From NCBI RefSeq assembly GCF_030815405.1, contig NZ_JAUSWX010000001.1, forward strand, positions 248,001 through 312,000: a stretch of DNA of 64,000 bases, read 5' to 3'. This document shows positions 42,107 to 52,542 of this stretch, in pieces (within the stretch, counting starts at the first letter, position 1; each line of letters starts with the position of its first letter). The notes beneath the pieces are model-generated. The model made no database searches. It saw nothing but the letters and a program-made list of their open reading frames with translations, and had not been told where the DNA came from. The translations under genes were made by a program, and so were the position numbers. This DNA comes from Agromyces albus (GTDB lineage Bacteria; Actinomycetota; Actinomycetes; Actinomycetales; Microbacteriaceae).

Positions 42107-42231
42107 GTCTCCGATGGTCACATGGGCGAGCGGATGCCGCAAACAGAAGAACGGCGAAAGTTCTGCAAGTGGCGAAACGGCTGACTGAACGGCCTGTTGA
42201 CACCGCAGCTGCAGTATGCCGGGATGAACCC

Positions 42232-43857
42232 ATGGCGACCACGTCGCAAACCGCTGAGGATCCTGAAGCTCTGCTCGAACGAGCTCGGGAGACCTTCCGC
42301 GCCGGCGATGCGCTCGGCGCCTGGACGCTGTGCGAGCGGATCGCAGAACTCGGCCGATCGAGCGGCGAGCCGGCGATGATCGCCCGGGCTGCGCTCGTGA
42401 TCCGCGGCGTCACCGAAGGAGCGGTCGTCGCGCGCGTGCACGCGCTCAGCCGCGAAGCACTCGCGAGGCTCGGCGACAACGACAACGACAGCGACAACGA
42501 CAGCGACGACGACACCGACATCGACACCGACGAGGTGCTCCGAGTACGAGTTCGGGCCCAGCTCGCAGCGACGACCGACCTGTGGGCCACCTCGCCCGGC
42601 GGCCACACCGCCGCCGGCGCCTTGGCAGACGCCGAAGCGTCAGGCGACCCGGAGGCGATCCTCATCGCCCTCCATGCGCAACGCGCCGCGCTCAGCAATC
42701 CGCTGCACGCGCGCGAGTGGCTCGATATCGGCGCACGCGCGATCGGGCTCGGCCTTCGCAGCGGCGATGGGGACCGGGTCGCCTGGGGGCACTTCTGCCG
42801 AATGGACGCGCATTGGATGCTCGGTGACCGGGCGGCGCTCGAGAACGAAGTGCGATTGCTCCGGGCGGACACGGACCTCGAGCGGGAGCCGACCGCGGCC
42901 TGGCGACTCGAGCTCGTTCGCGCGTGCCTTGCCCTGCACGATGGACGGTTCAAGCTGGCCGCGCAGCTGGCGGATCGCGCGATCGCGACCGGCCGGGCGC
43001 TCGGACTCGGCGACGCCGAGTTCTTCGAGATGGTCTTCCGCTTGCAGTTCACCGCCCAGGTCGGCCCGAACGAGGCGGTCGACACCAGCACCGAGCGGGC
43101 TCTCCGCGAGAGCGTCGATTCGGGCCTCTTCCTCGGACGCCTGATCCTCGCGTCGTTCCTGTCGGATCGCGGGCGCGATGAGGAGGCGGCGCGCGAGTGG
43201 CATCTCATGCGCGGACACCTCGCTGACATCCCCACCCATCTGCATGAGTTCGTCGTCGCCCTGACGAGCGCATCGAAGATCTGCGCTCGGCTCGGCGACC
43301 TCGAATCCGCCCGGTTCCTGTATGCCGAGCTGCTGCCATATGAGGAGATGCAGGTCACCGGTGGTGCTCACACACCGTCGCTCGGGCCTGCGGCGCTCTA
43401 CCTCGCCGAGCTCGCCGAGTTGCTCGGCGACCCGGAATCGGCGGAGGAGCACGCGCGCGATGCGCTGGCATCCGCGATCTCGATGGCCTCGCCCACCTTC
43501 GAGGCGAGATCACTCCTCGTGCTCGCCCGCCTCACGCGACGGCGGAATCGGAAGGACACTCCCGGCCCGTCGGCGCGTGAGTACGCGGCGGGGGCGCGGG
43601 CGATCGCGGAACGGCTCGACTGGTCGGCGTTCCTGCTCCTCGTCGACGCGGTCGTCACCGCCGACCACCACGGAGGCCTCTCGAACCGGGAGTTCGAGAT
43701 CGCCGGCCTCGTCGCTGCCGGGCGCAGCAATCGTCAGATCGCGGCCGAGCTCTACCTCTCCGAGCGAACCGTCGAGTCGCACATCTCGCACATCTTCGCA
43801 AAGCTCGGGGTCACCTCACGGGTGGATGTCGCGATGTGGTACTCCGCGCGGCGATGA
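42232..43857 (+). CDS. LuxR-type regulator with helical repeat domain
   Basis: A 541-residue protein. The last 65 residues are a LuxR/GerE helix-turn-helix: [52 protein letters not shown]. The preceding 450 residues are helical and TPR-like (repeated A-x-x-A pairs, for example [29 protein letters not shown]), as in MalT/LAL regulators, but there is no ATP-binding domain. Near residues 80-102 an Asp-rich stretch ([20 protein letters not shown]) interrupts the helices and is coded by hexamer repeats. It is divergent from ramB, with 125 bases between the starts. Its target is unknown. Confidence 0.87.
   Translation: MATTSQTAEDPEALLERARETFRAGDALGAWTLCERIAELGRSSGEPAMIARAALVIRGVTEGAVVARVHALSREALARLGDNDNDSDNDSDDDTDIDTDEVLRVRVRAQLAATTDLWATSPGGHTAAGALADAEASGDPEAILIALHAQRAALSNPLHAREWLDIGARAIGLGLRSGDGDRVAWGHFCRMDAHWMLGDRAALENEVRLLRADTDLEREPTAAWRLELVRACLALHDGRFKLAAQLADRAIATGRALGLGDAEFFEMVFRLQFTAQVGPNEAVDTSTERALRESVDSGLFLGRLILASFLSDRGRDEEAAREWHLMRGHLADIPTHLHEFVVALTSASKICARLGDLESARFLYAELLPYEEMQVTGGAHTPSLGPAALYLAELAELLGDPESAEEHARDALASAISMASPTFEARSLLVLARLTRRRNRKDTPGPSAREYAAGARAIAERLDWSAFLLLVDAVVTADHHGGLSNREFEIAGLVAAGRSNRQIAAELYLSERTVESHISHIFAKLGVTSRVDVAMWYSARR
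42475..42534 (+). repeat. ten tandem GACNNN hexamers
   Basis: Ten consecutive hexamers starting with GAC (GACAAC three times, GACAGC twice, then GACGAC, GACACC, GACATC, GACACC and GACGAG) encode an Asp-x repeat inside the LuxR-type regulator. The first five units are almost identical, so copy number may vary between strains. Confidence 0.85.
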
Positions 43858-43885
43858 GCGCCGGCGCGCTGGGCAGAGCGCCCGC

Positions 43886-44839
43886 TCACCGTACGAGTGC
43901 GGGCTTGAGCTCGCGGGCGAAGAAGTCCATGAAGCCGTCGACATCCGGACCCGAGTTCGCGAGCACGACGTGGTCGTAGCCCACGCGCTCGTACTCGCGG
44001 ATCGCCTCGAGGTGCTTGGCGGCATCCGGTCCGCACGGCAACTTCGCGGCCACGTCCTCTTCTCGGATGAGCGCCGAGGCGGCTTCGAAGTTCGCCGGGT
44101 TCGGCAGCTCGCTCATGACCTTCCAGCCGGTGAGCGACCAGCGGGATGACTCGTGGGCGGCGCGCACCGCCGACTCCTCGTCGGGCGCCCACGCGAGTCC
44201 GACCTCGCCGTAGCGCGGCCCGTCACCGCCGGCGCGTCGATACGCCTTGAGGATCGAGGGTTTCGCCTCGTTGCCGAACAGGCCGTCGCCGAGCTCGGCC
44301 GCGAGCCTCGCGGCATCCGGTCCGCCCGCAGCCACCGCAATCACCGGGAGCTTCTCGGGGAGGTCGAAGACGCGCGCATCCTCGAGGCGGAGGTACCTGC
44401 CCCGATACGAGTGGTAGCCGCCCGACCACAGCAGGCGGATGATCTCGAGCGCCTCGTGGAGCATCGCCTGGCGCTCGGCGACCGCCGGGAACCCGCTGCC
44501 GACCACGTGCTCGTTCAAGCGCTCGCCGGAGCCGACGCCGAGCGTGAACCGGCCGTCCGAGACGAGGGCGAGGGTCGCCGCGGCCTGGGCGATGATCGCC
44601 GGGTGATATCGCAGCGTCGGGCAGGTCACGCCGGTGGCGAGACCGAGCGAGTCCGTCGTCGCGGCGATGGCCCCGAGCACCGTCCACGCGAAGGGCGAAT
44701 GCCCCTGCGAGTCGAGCCACGGGTGGTAGTGGTCGCTGATCTCGACGAAGTCGAATCCCGATTCCTCGGCGAGGCGGGCCTGCCGCACGAGTTCCTGCGG
44801 TCCGAACCCTTCTGCCGAAAGCTTGTAGCCGTACTGCAT
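43886..44839 (-). CDS. LLM-class flavin (F420-type) oxidoreductase, TIGR03557-like
   Basis: A 317-residue luciferase-like TIM-barrel protein. It begins YGYKLSAEGFGPQELVRQARLAEESGFDFVEISDHYHPWLDSQGHSPFAWTVLGAIAATT and contains GVTCPTLRYHPAIIAQAAATLALVSDGRFTLGVGSGERLNEHVVG. These match the actinobacterial TIGR03557 group, relatives of F420-dependent glucose-6-phosphate dehydrogenase. F420 use is an inference from the family. The substrate is unknown. Transcribed towards the LuxR gene (convergent, 28 bases apart) and divergent from the membrane operon. Confidence 0.88.
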   Translation of the reverse strand: MQYGYKLSAEGFGPQELVRQARLAEESGFDFVEISDHYHPWLDSQGHSPFAWTVLGAIAATTDSLGLATGVTCPTLRYHPAIIAQAAATLALVSDGRFTLGVGSGERLNEHVVGSGFPAVAERQAMLHEALEIIRLLWSGGYHSYRGRYLRLEDARVFDLPEKLPVIAVAAGGPDAARLAAELGDGLFGNEAKPSILKAYRRAGGDGPRYGEVGLAWAPDEESAVRAAHESSRWSLTGWKVMSELPNPANFEAASALIREEDVAAKLPCGPDAAKHLEAIREYERVGYDHVVLANSGPDVDGFMDFFARELKPALVR

Positions 44840-45074
44840 GATCGTCGTCTCCCTTCGACAGGGGCGACGTTACGCCCGCGGCATCCGTGCCGGCAGCCGT
44901 TGCACACGGCGTCGGATGCCGCCACAATACGCCGCGATCCACTCGCGTTATACGCCGCGCTTCTCGAAACGGCAAGGGCCTACTACCGCGAGAACCGCCG
45001 ATCTACCGTGTCGGTACCGACCGGTGTTCCGCGGCCTCGCCGCGGCGCAGGCAACCCGAGAAAGCGAGTCGACG

Positions 45075-45929
45075 ATGACGAACAGCATGCCTCCAGATGC
45101 CCCCACGCCTCCCACCGGAACTCCACCGAGCGGTATGCCGCCGACCGGCGCCATGCCGCCGACCGGCGCCATGCCGCCGACCGGCACGACGCCGCCGACC
45201 GGCACGACGCCGCCGACCGGCACGATGCCTCCCGCTGGCACGATGCCTCCCGCCGGCACGACCGCGTCGGGAACGGCGCCCGTCGGCACCACACCTGAGC
45301 TGCGCGACGAAGCTGCGATGCTCGCGGAAGACGCCGGACAAGCAGGCCGACGAGTGGCCGACGTCGCGAAGGAGGAGACGAAGTCGGTCGCCTCCGAGAC
45401 GCGCCGTCAGGCTCGGCAGCTTGCCGACCAGGCGGGCAGCGAGCTCCGCGACCAGGCCGCCGTGCAACAGCGACGCGTCGCGAGCGGGTTGCGAGCCGTC
45501 GGCAGCCAGTTCTCCCAGATGGCCGAGAGCTCGACCGAGTCGGGGTACGCCACCGATCTCGTTCGGCAAGCCGGCAGCAGCGCCGATGAGGTCGCCCGCT
45601 GGCTCGACGCCCGCGACCCGGAATCCCTGCTCGAAGAGGTCAAGGGGTTCGCCCGGCGCCGTCCGGGCGTGTTCCTCGCGATCGCACTGGGTGCCGGTGT
45701 CATCGCGGGCCGGATGACCCGGGCCCTCACGGCCCCCGCCGAGGATGAGCTCACGAGCGGGACATCCCGAGGAGGCCTGCCAACGGGCACGGCGCGCCCG
45801 CGCGCCGCCGTGCCGACCAGCCCGAGCACGCCGATCTTCACCGAGGACACGGATGCCGCCACGGCGCCATTCCCCGGAGAGCGCTTCGGCGGAACGGGAT
45901 CCACTCCACCGAGAGGCGGGTTGCGATGA
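45075..45929 (+). CDS. Pro-rich repeat membrane protein, first gene of a DUF3618/holin-like operon
   Basis: A 284-residue protein. Residues 1-75 are a Pro/Thr/Gly/Met low-complexity tail built from six-residue repeats (MPPTGA or TPPTGT). Residues 76-180 are amphipathic helix rich in Ala, Gln and Glu (ETRRQARQLADQAGSELRDQAAVQQRRVASG), like apolipoprotein- or LEA-type segments. One transmembrane helix follows (GVFLAIALGAGVIAGRM, about 205-222), then a disordered C terminus. No known domain was recognised with confidence. The stop overlaps the next gene by four bases (ATGA). The context of envelope-type genes suggests a membrane-associated role. Confidence 0.75.
   Translation: MTNSMPPDAPTPPTGTPPSGMPPTGAMPPTGAMPPTGTTPPTGTTPPTGTMPPAGTMPPAGTTASGTAPVGTTPELRDEAAMLAEDAGQAGRRVADVAKEETKSVASETRRQARQLADQAGSELRDQAAVQQRRVASGLRAVGSQFSQMAESSTESGYATDLVRQAGSSADEVARWLDARDPESLLEEVKGFARRRPGVFLAIALGAGVIAGRMTRALTAPAEDELTSGTSRGGLPTGTARPRAAVPTSPSTPIFTEDTDAATAPFPGERFGGTGSTPPRGGLR
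45135..45260 (+). repeat. seven 18-bp tandem repeats (MPPTGA-type)
   Basis: Seven consecutive 18-base units beginning ATGCCGCCGACCGGC or a close variant. The first two are identical and the fourth and fifth are identical. They code for the six-residue repeats at the N terminus of the membrane protein; copy number is likely to vary. Confidence 0.88.
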
Positions 45930-46357
45930 CGAACAATTCGGGCGCCGACCTGCCGGCCCCGTCGGAGCAACAGGCCGCGAACACGTCGCTCGGCGACCTC
46001 ATCGCCGAGGTCAGCAGCGACGTCTCGACGCTCATGCGACAGGAGGTCGAGCTCGCAAAGGCCGAGATCAGGCAGACGGCGATCCGCGCCGGGAAGGGCG
46101 CCGGCATGTACGGCGCAGCCGGCGTGGCCGGGCTGCTCACCGCGCTCTTTCTCTCGATCGCGGTGTGGTGGGGCCTCGGCTACCTGATCGGCAACGCCTG
46201 GTCGGCAGTCGTCGTCGCGGCCATCTGGGCGATCGTCGCGGTCGTGCTCGCGCTCGTCGGCAAGCGGGAGTTCGACTCCGTCGACGGCATGCCGAAGACC
46301 GTCGACAGCATCAAGAAGATCCCCGATACGTTGAAAAGGAATGAGGAGAACCGATGA
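45926..46357 (+). CDS. phage-holin-superfamily membrane protein (DUF1469)
   Basis: A 143-residue protein with an N-terminal amphipathic helix (SLGDLIAEVSSDVSTLMRQEVELAKAEIRQTAIRAGKGAG) and two transmembrane helices (GAAGVAGLLTALFLSIAVWWGLGYLIG and AVVVAAIWAIVAVVLALVG). This is the actinobacterial superfamily III holin-like/DUF1469 pattern, a cellular protein despite the name. ATGA overlaps join it to the genes on both sides, so the three are one coupled unit. The role is unproved; membrane or cell-envelope stress is the common suggestion. Confidence 0.88.
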   Translation: MTNNSGADLPAPSEQQAANTSLGDLIAEVSSDVSTLMRQEVELAKAEIRQTAIRAGKGAGMYGAAGVAGLLTALFLSIAVWWGLGYLIGNAWSAVVVAAIWAIVAVVLALVGKREFDSVDGMPKTVDSIKKIPDTLKRNEENR

Positions 46358-46923
46358 GCGACCCCAGTGAGATCCGCTCCGACATCGAGCGGACTCGACG
46401 AGAACTCGGCGAGGACGTCGACGCGCTCGCCGACAAGGTCAACCCGGCGAAGATGGCGCACCGCCAGACCGACAAGGTGCGGCGTGCGGTGAACAGGGTC
46501 ACCGATCGGGTGATGGGCACCGCCTCGGATGTCGCCGAGTCGGCCCACGACGCGATGGACACCGCCGGTGAAGCCGTCGCCGAGGCGCCGCAACGCGTGA
46601 CCTCGGCAACGAGGGGCAACCCGATCGGTGCCGGCCTCATCGCCTTCGGCGTCGGCTGGCTCCTCTCGTCGCTGATGCCGGCCTCGAAGCCCGAGCGCGA
46701 CGTCGCCGAGAAGGCGAAGGAAGCGGCAGCCCCGCTCGTCGACGAGGTGCGCGACGTGGCGATGGAGTCGGCCGACCACCTGAAGGAGCCGGCACGTGAG
46801 GCCGTCGACGCCGTGAAGGAGCGCGCAGCCGAGGCAGTGGACACCGTCAAGGAAGAGGGCGGCGCCGCGGCATCCGACGTCCAAGCCGAGGCCAAGCACG
46901 CGGCCGAGCGACACACGGAGTGA
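46354..46923 (+). CDS. DUF3618 domain protein
   Basis: A 189-residue protein. The N-terminal DUF3618 motif is DPSEIRSDIERTRRELGEDVDALADKVNPAKMAHRQTDKVRRAV. A glycine-rich hydrophobic helix (NPIGAGLIAFGVGWLLSSLMPAS, about 90-110) is followed by a long Ala/Glu/Lys helix (AVDAVKERAAEAVDTVKEEGG) like those of LEA-type proteins. Its ATG overlaps the holin-like stop by four bases. DUF3618 and DUF1469 genes are regularly neighbours in actinobacteria. Last gene of the operon. Confidence 0.9.
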   Translation: MSDPSEIRSDIERTRRELGEDVDALADKVNPAKMAHRQTDKVRRAVNRVTDRVMGTASDVAESAHDAMDTAGEAVAEAPQRVTSATRGNPIGAGLIAFGVGWLLSSLMPASKPERDVAEKAKEAAAPLVDEVRDVAMESADHLKEPAREAVDAVKERAAEAVDTVKEEGGAAASDVQAEAKHAAERHTE

Positions 46924-46972
46924 GTGAGTGCGGGGGGTGACGATCGCCACCCTCCGCGGGCAGACTCGAGTC

Positions 46973-47458
46973 ATGGCCATCTCCGAATCCGACCTCGTCC
47001 ACCTTCGCCGCGTCGTCGAGCTCGCGAGGGAGGCCGCCGACGCGGGTGACGGCCCGTTCGGGTCGGTGCTCGTCGACGCCGCCGGCACCGAACGCTTCGC
47101 CGACCGCAATCGGGAGGCGACCACAGGGGATCCGACGCGGCATCCCGAGTTCGAGATCGTGCGATGGGCTGTCATCCACCTCACCCCGGAGGAACGCGCG
47201 AGCGCGACGGTGTACACCTCGGGAGAACACTGTGCGATGTGCTCCGCCGCGCACGCTTGGGTGGGCCTGGGCCGGATCGTGTACGTCGCCTCCGGCCACC
47301 AGATCGTGGCGTGGCGCGCGGCGCTCGGGGCCGACAGCTCGCCGGTGGCGAACCTGCCGATCACGGCGGTGGCCCCTGGGCTCGTGGTCGAGGGACCGGT
47401 CGACGAACTCGTCGACGAGGTGCGCGTGCTCATCGAACGGCACGCCCGGCGCAACTGA
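46973..47458 (+). CDS. nucleoside deaminase (CDA/tRNA-adenosine deaminase fold)
   Basis: A 161-residue zinc deaminase. The first zinc motif is RHPEFEIVRW (the usual HAE is HPE, with the proton-shuttle Glu kept), and the second is SGEHCAMCSAAHAW, giving C-x-x-C; the usual PCxMC Pro is His. It resembles guanine- and cytosine-deaminase-like proteins of the ComEB/GuaD type. The ATG at 46973 starts the fold directly; an upstream GTG would add 15 unlikely residues. The substrate cannot be assigned. It lies 49 bases after the DUF3618 gene, possibly with its own promoter. Confidence 0.85.
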   Translation: MAISESDLVHLRRVVELAREAADAGDGPFGSVLVDAAGTERFADRNREATTGDPTRHPEFEIVRWAVIHLTPEERASATVYTSGEHCAMCSAAHAWVGLGRIVYVASGHQIVAWRAALGADSSPVANLPITAVAPGLVVEGPVDELVDEVRVLIERHARRN

Positions 47459-47836
47459 CCGCGGTTCGCAGGCGGGTCCTTCTGCGACGCAGCCGCGCTC
47501 ACCGACAGCGCCGCACAGGTGACCAACTGGCGCTCCAACAGACTCGACCGTCGGCATGAGGACTCCAGCGGCCGCGCCTGATCGCTTCGGCCGGCGTGCG
47601 AGTCCTGCGCCGAGAGGGCGCTTCGTGTCGCTATAGACCTGCCATTCCGACACGAAGCGCACTTTCGAGCCGCGAAGTTCTGCGGAGCGGAAGAACCCGG
47701 GAAGTTCACCCCCTGGATCGTCGCTGTGTGGGTCGCGAGCGGTCGCAGAGTGGATGCAGAGACCCCGGATGGCGCTGAAGCAGGCGCCGACGGCCGCACC
47801 GAAGCATCCGCTCAGCACCGACGAAGGAGCACCACG
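47459..47836. promoter_or_regulatory. 378-base gene-free leader region of aceA
   Basis: There is no convincing coding sequence. It contains an interrupted hairpin with outer arms AGGACTC (47559) and GAGTCCT (47600), the strong 13-bp inverted repeat at 47618-47660, and AAGTTCTGC (47675-47683), a nine-base word also present upstream of the RamB-like gene (42158-42166). No promoter boxes were convincing, apart from TATAGA in the inverted-repeat spacer. It probably holds the control sites of the glyoxylate-cycle genes. Confidence 0.5.
47618..47660. other. 13-bp perfect inverted repeat in the aceA leader
   Basis: GCGCTTCGTGTCG (47618-47630) and CGACACGAAGCGC (47648-47660) are perfect complements separated by 17 bases containing CTATAGACC. 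It lies 160 bases after the deaminase stop and 177 before the aceA start. Terminator for the upstream gene, or an operator pair round a -10-like TATAGA, are both possible. Confidence 0.6.
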
Positions 47837-49174
47837 ATGAGCACGAATCGCCCCGGAGACCAGACCCAGACCGCTGCCGAGCTGCAGCTCGAGTGGGACG
47901 CGAACCCTCGCTGGGATGGCGTCAGCCGCGACTACACCGCCGCCGACGTCATCGCCCTCCGCGGACCGGTGCGCGAGGAGCGCACGCTCGCCAAGCGCGG
48001 CGCCGAGAGGCTCTGGCAGCTTATCCAGGAGAACACCGGCACGGCGTTCACACCCCAGGCCGACCCGAAGTGGGCCGCGGCGCTCGGCGCTCTCACCGGC
48101 AACCAGGCCGTGCAGCAGGTGCGCGCCGGCCTGCAGGCGATCTACCTCTCGGGCTGGCAGGTCGCGGCCGATGCGAACCTGAGCGGCCAGACCTATCCCG
48201 ACCAGTCGCTCTACCCCGCGAATTCGGTGCCCGCCGTCGTGAGGCGCATCAACAACGCGTTGCTGCGGGCCGGCCAGATCGAGGCATCCGAGGTGGTTTC
48301 GACCGGCTCAACCACCGAGAAGGACTGGATGGCGCCGATCGTCGCCGACGCCGAGGCCGGCTTCGGCGGACCGCTCAACGCCTACGAGCTCATGGGCCAG
48401 ATGATCGAGGCCGGTGCTGCCGGCGTGCACTGGGAAGACCAGCTCGCGAGCGAGAAGAAGTGCGGCCACATGGGCGGCAAGGTGCTCGTGCCGACGTCGC
48501 AGCACATCCGCACGATCAACGCGGCGAGGCTGGCGGCGGATGTCGCGGGCGTGCCGTCGATCATCATCGCCCGCACCGACGCACTCGCCGCGACCCTCCT
48601 CACGAGCGACCACGACGAGCGCGACAAGCCGTTCGTCACGGGCGAGCGTACCGCCGAGGGCTTCTACGAGGTGCAGAACGGCATCGAGCCGGTCATCGCC
48701 CGCGGCCTCGCCTACGCCGAGTACGCCGACCTGCTGTGGGTCGAGTCGGCCGAGCCCGACCTCGACCTCGCGCGCCGGTTCGCCGAGGCGGTGCACGCGA
48801 AGTTCCCGGGCAAGCGCCTGAGCTACAACTGCTCGCCGTCGTTCAACTGGAAGCGCCATCTCGACGATGCCCAGATCGCGACCTTCCAGCGCGAGCTCGC
48901 GGCGATGGGCTACGCGTTCCAGTTCATCACCCTCGCGGGCTTCCACGCCCTCAACCACTCCATGTTCACGCTCGCGAAGGACTACCACGAGCGGCACATG
49001 AGCGCCTACGTCGAGCTCCAGGAGGCGGAATTCGCCTCGGAGGCATTCGGATACACCGCCACGCGCCACCAGCGCGAGGTCGGCACCGGCTACTTCGACC
49101 GGATCGCCACCGCACTGAACCCCAAGAGTGCAACCCTCGCCCTCGTCGGATCGACCGAGGAAGAACAGTTCTGA
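47837..49174 (+). CDS. aceA: isocitrate lyase
   Basis: A 445-residue isocitrate lyase, the first enzyme of the glyoxylate shunt, cleaving isocitrate to succinate and glyoxylate in the cytoplasm. The active-site signature [11 protein letters not shown] is present with catalytic Cys209. Other motifs are [47 protein letters not shown] and the lid/C-terminal [21 protein letters not shown] lies six to seven bases before the ATG. It is followed after 31 bases by aceB, so the shunt is one operon. RamB, whose homologue is encoded at 40592-42106, regulates this gene in relatives. Confidence 0.97.
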   Translation: MSTNRPGDQTQTAAELQLEWDANPRWDGVSRDYTAADVIALRGPVREERTLAKRGAERLWQLIQENTGTAFTPQADPKWAAALGALTGNQAVQQVRAGLQAIYLSGWQVAADANLSGQTYPDQSLYPANSVPAVVRRINNALLRAGQIEASEVVSTGSTTEKDWMAPIVADAEAGFGGPLNAYELMGQMIEAGAAGVHWEDQLASEKKCGHMGGKVLVPTSQHIRTINAARLAADVAGVPSIIIARTDALAATLLTSDHDERDKPFVTGERTAEGFYEVQNGIEPVIARGLAYAEYADLLWVESAEPDLDLARRFAEAVHAKFPGKRLSYNCSPSFNWKRHLDDAQIATFQRELAAMGYAFQFITLAGFHALNHSMFTLAKDYHERHMSAYVELQEAEFASEAFGYTATRHQREVGTGYFDRIATALNPKSATLALVGSTEEEQF

Positions 49175-49205
49175 TCCCGCCACCAACCGGCAAGGAGACA
49201 CGACC

Positions 49206-50903
<1,698 letters not shown>

Positions 50904-50953
50904 CGGATGGCGCCCGACGACGACGCCGTCCGTGCGCGGGTGTAATGGCGCGT

Positions 50954-50994
50954 GACTCCGCCACTGATGCGATTTCAGCATCAGTGGCGGAGTC
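50954..50994. terminator. 17-bp perfect hairpin after aceB
   Basis: GACTCCGCCACTGATGC and GCATCAGTGGCGGAGTC are perfectly complementary round the loop GATTTCA. There is no T tract. It lies between the aceB stop and the GNAT start and most probably ends the glyoxylate operon. Confidence 0.8.
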
Positions 50995-51046
50995 TCCGTC
51001 GGAGAACGCCGAGTGCCGTATGCACCCGAGGGCTCTGGAAGAATCG

Positions 51047-51594
51047 ATGATCGTGCACGACATCACGATCCGTCCGGCTTCATCGGCAGACGCCGAGGCG
51101 CTCGCCGACCTCGCCGCCGAGACGTTCCCGCTCGCGTGCCCACCCCACACGACGCCTGAGGCGATCGCGGCGTTCATCGCCGAGCACTTCACGGTCGCGC
51201 GCTTCGGGGAGTACCTCGCCGACGAGCGCCGTGCGATCCTCGTCGCCGAGGACGACGGCCGGCTCGTCGGTTACTCGATGCTCATCACGGGCGAGCCGGG
51301 CGATGCCGACGCCGCGGCCGCACTCACGGTCCGGCCGGTTGTGGAGCTCAGCAAGTTCTACACCCGGGCGCTCGCCCACGGCACGGGAGTCGCCGCGCCG
51401 CTGATGTCGGCGACGCTTGCCGCGGCGGCGGCGGCGACCGGCGCAAGGGCGGTGTGGCTCGGCGTGAACGAGGAGAACGCCCGAGCGATCCGCTTCTACG
51501 AGAGAAGCACGGCTTCGCGAAGGTCGGTCGCAAGCACTTCACGGTCGGCGGCCGGGTCGAAGACGACTGGGTGCTCGAGCTGCCGCTCGACTGA
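51047..51594 (+). pseudogene. GNAT N-acetyltransferase gene with a 2-base insertion
   Basis: The frame from ATG 51047 encodes a GNAT protein: ITIRPASSADAEALADLAAETFPLACPPHTTP, the acetyl-CoA region LAHGTGVAAPLMSATLAAAAAATGARAVWLGVNEENARAIRFYE. After Glu152 an extra AG (51503-51504, in GAGAGAAG) shifts the frame. Removing it continues with KHGFAKVGRKHFTVGGRVEDDWVLELPLD and a stop at 51594, the normal C terminus of the family, for a 181-residue protein. As it stands the product has a scrambled tail ending at 51619. The dinucleotide repeat makes slippage, or a read error, likely. Confidence 0.8.
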
Positions 51595-51601
51595 GCTGCT
51601 C

Positions 51602-51633
51602 TTGCCGTCAACCAGATAGCTGACTATGGTCAG
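51602..51633 (+). promoter_or_regulatory. promoter with overlapping operator; leaderless start expected
   Basis: TTGCCG (51602-51607) and TATGGT (51625-51630) are 17 bases apart. The first transcribed base would fall at or next to the ATG at 51638, so the MarR-GNAT message is probably leaderless. CTGAC-TATG-GTCAG (51620-51633), an inverted repeat, covers the -10 box and could be the MarR operator. Confidence 0.55.
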
Positions 51634-51637
51634 AGAT

Positions 51638-52537
51638 ATGACCGACCAGCAGCTCGACCGCGCCTCGATCGATCGCGTCCGCGCCTTCAATCGCGCCGTC
51701 ACGGCGCGCATCGGAGCCCTCGAAGACGAGTACCTCGGCAGCGCTCGATCGCTCGGCGCCTCGCGGGTGCTCTGGGAGGTGCACGACGGCGGCGTCGACG
51801 TGCGCGAGATCCGCGAGCGCCTCGAGCTCGACTCCGGCTACCTCAGCCGGTTGCTCCGTTCCCTCGAGCGGGAGGGTCTCGTCGGCCTCGAGGCATCCGC
51901 TGCGGACTCCCGCGTGCGAACGGCCCGACCGACCGATGCCGGCCGGGCCGAGCGCGCCGAGCTCGACCGGCGCAGCGACGAGCTCGCGGCATCCCTGCTC
52001 GCACCCCTCAGTCCTCGCCAGCGCGAGCGACTCGTCGAGGCGATGGGCACCGCGATGCGCCTGCTCGAGGCCGGCCTCGTGACCATCGAGCCAGCGGATG
52101 CCGCGTCCGACGACGCCCGCGCGTGTCTGTCGGCCTACTACGCCGAGCTCGCCGCGCGCTTCCCGGGCGGCTTCGACCCGGCGCAGAGCCTCCACCCCGA
52201 CACCCGGGAGTTCGCCGAGCCGAGCGGCCGGTTCCTCATCGCCCGCCTGCACGGCGAGGCGATCGGATGCGGCGCCGTGCTGTTCCACGGCTCCGAACCC
52301 GCGTATATCAAGCGGATGTGGGTCGACGATGACGTGCGCGGCATGGGCGTGGGACGCCGCATCCTCGAGGCACTCGAGCAGACCGCGCGGGAGCACGGCG
52401 CGACATCCGTGACCCTCGAGACGAACGCCAGCCTCACCGAGGCGATCGCGATGTACCGCGCGGCCGGGTACGTCGAGGTGCCGCCGTTCAACGACGAGTT
52501 CTACGCCGACCACTGGTTCGAGAAGCGCCTCGAATAG
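51638..52537 (+). CDS. MarR-GNAT fusion protein (helix-turn-helix plus N-acetyltransferase)
   Basis: A 299-residue two-domain protein. Residues 1-145 are a MarR winged helix: FNRAVTARIGALEDEYLGSARSLGASRVLWEVHDGGVDVREIRERLELDSGYLSRLLRSLEREGLVGLEAS. Residues 150-299 are a GNAT domain with IKRMWVDDDVRGMGVGRRILEALEQTAREHG (acetyl-CoA pyrophosphate loop) and AIAMYRAAGYVEV. Such fusions are common in actinobacteria; the partner or substrate is unknown. ATG at 51638 is chosen since the promoter boxes place transcription start there; an ATG four codons earlier lies inside the -10/operator. It is convergent with the MFS gene, five bases away. Confidence 0.9.
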   Translation: MTDQQLDRASIDRVRAFNRAVTARIGALEDEYLGSARSLGASRVLWEVHDGGVDVREIRERLELDSGYLSRLLRSLEREGLVGLEASAADSRVRTARPTDAGRAERAELDRRSDELAASLLAPLSPRQRERLVEAMGTAMRLLEAGLVTIEPADAASDDARACLSAYYAELAARFPGGFDPAQSLHPDTREFAEPSGRFLIARLHGEAIGCGAVLFHGSEPAYIKRMWVDDDVRGMGVGRRILEALEQTAREHGATSVTLETNASLTEAIAMYRAAGYVEVPPFNDEFYADHWFEKRLE

Positions 52538-52542
52538 GGCGC

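Noticed and set aside
39776..42184. An 802-codon open frame on the plus strand
   Set aside because: It lies opposite the phosphotransferase and RamB-like genes, both of which have clear motifs; its translation is Arg/Glu/His-rich shadow sequence with no domain.
42197..42220. TTGACA with TATGCC as a promoter for the LuxR gene
   Set aside because: Spacing is only 12 bases, too short for a sigma-70 type promoter.
44927..44959. Direct repeat ATACGCCGCG in front of the membrane operon
   Set aside because: Only two 10-base copies 23 bases apart in GC-rich DNA; too weak to call a site.
45926..46357. Prophage remnant suggested by the holin-like protein
   Set aside because: DUF1469 proteins are ordinary cellular genes in actinobacteria and no phage gene is nearby.
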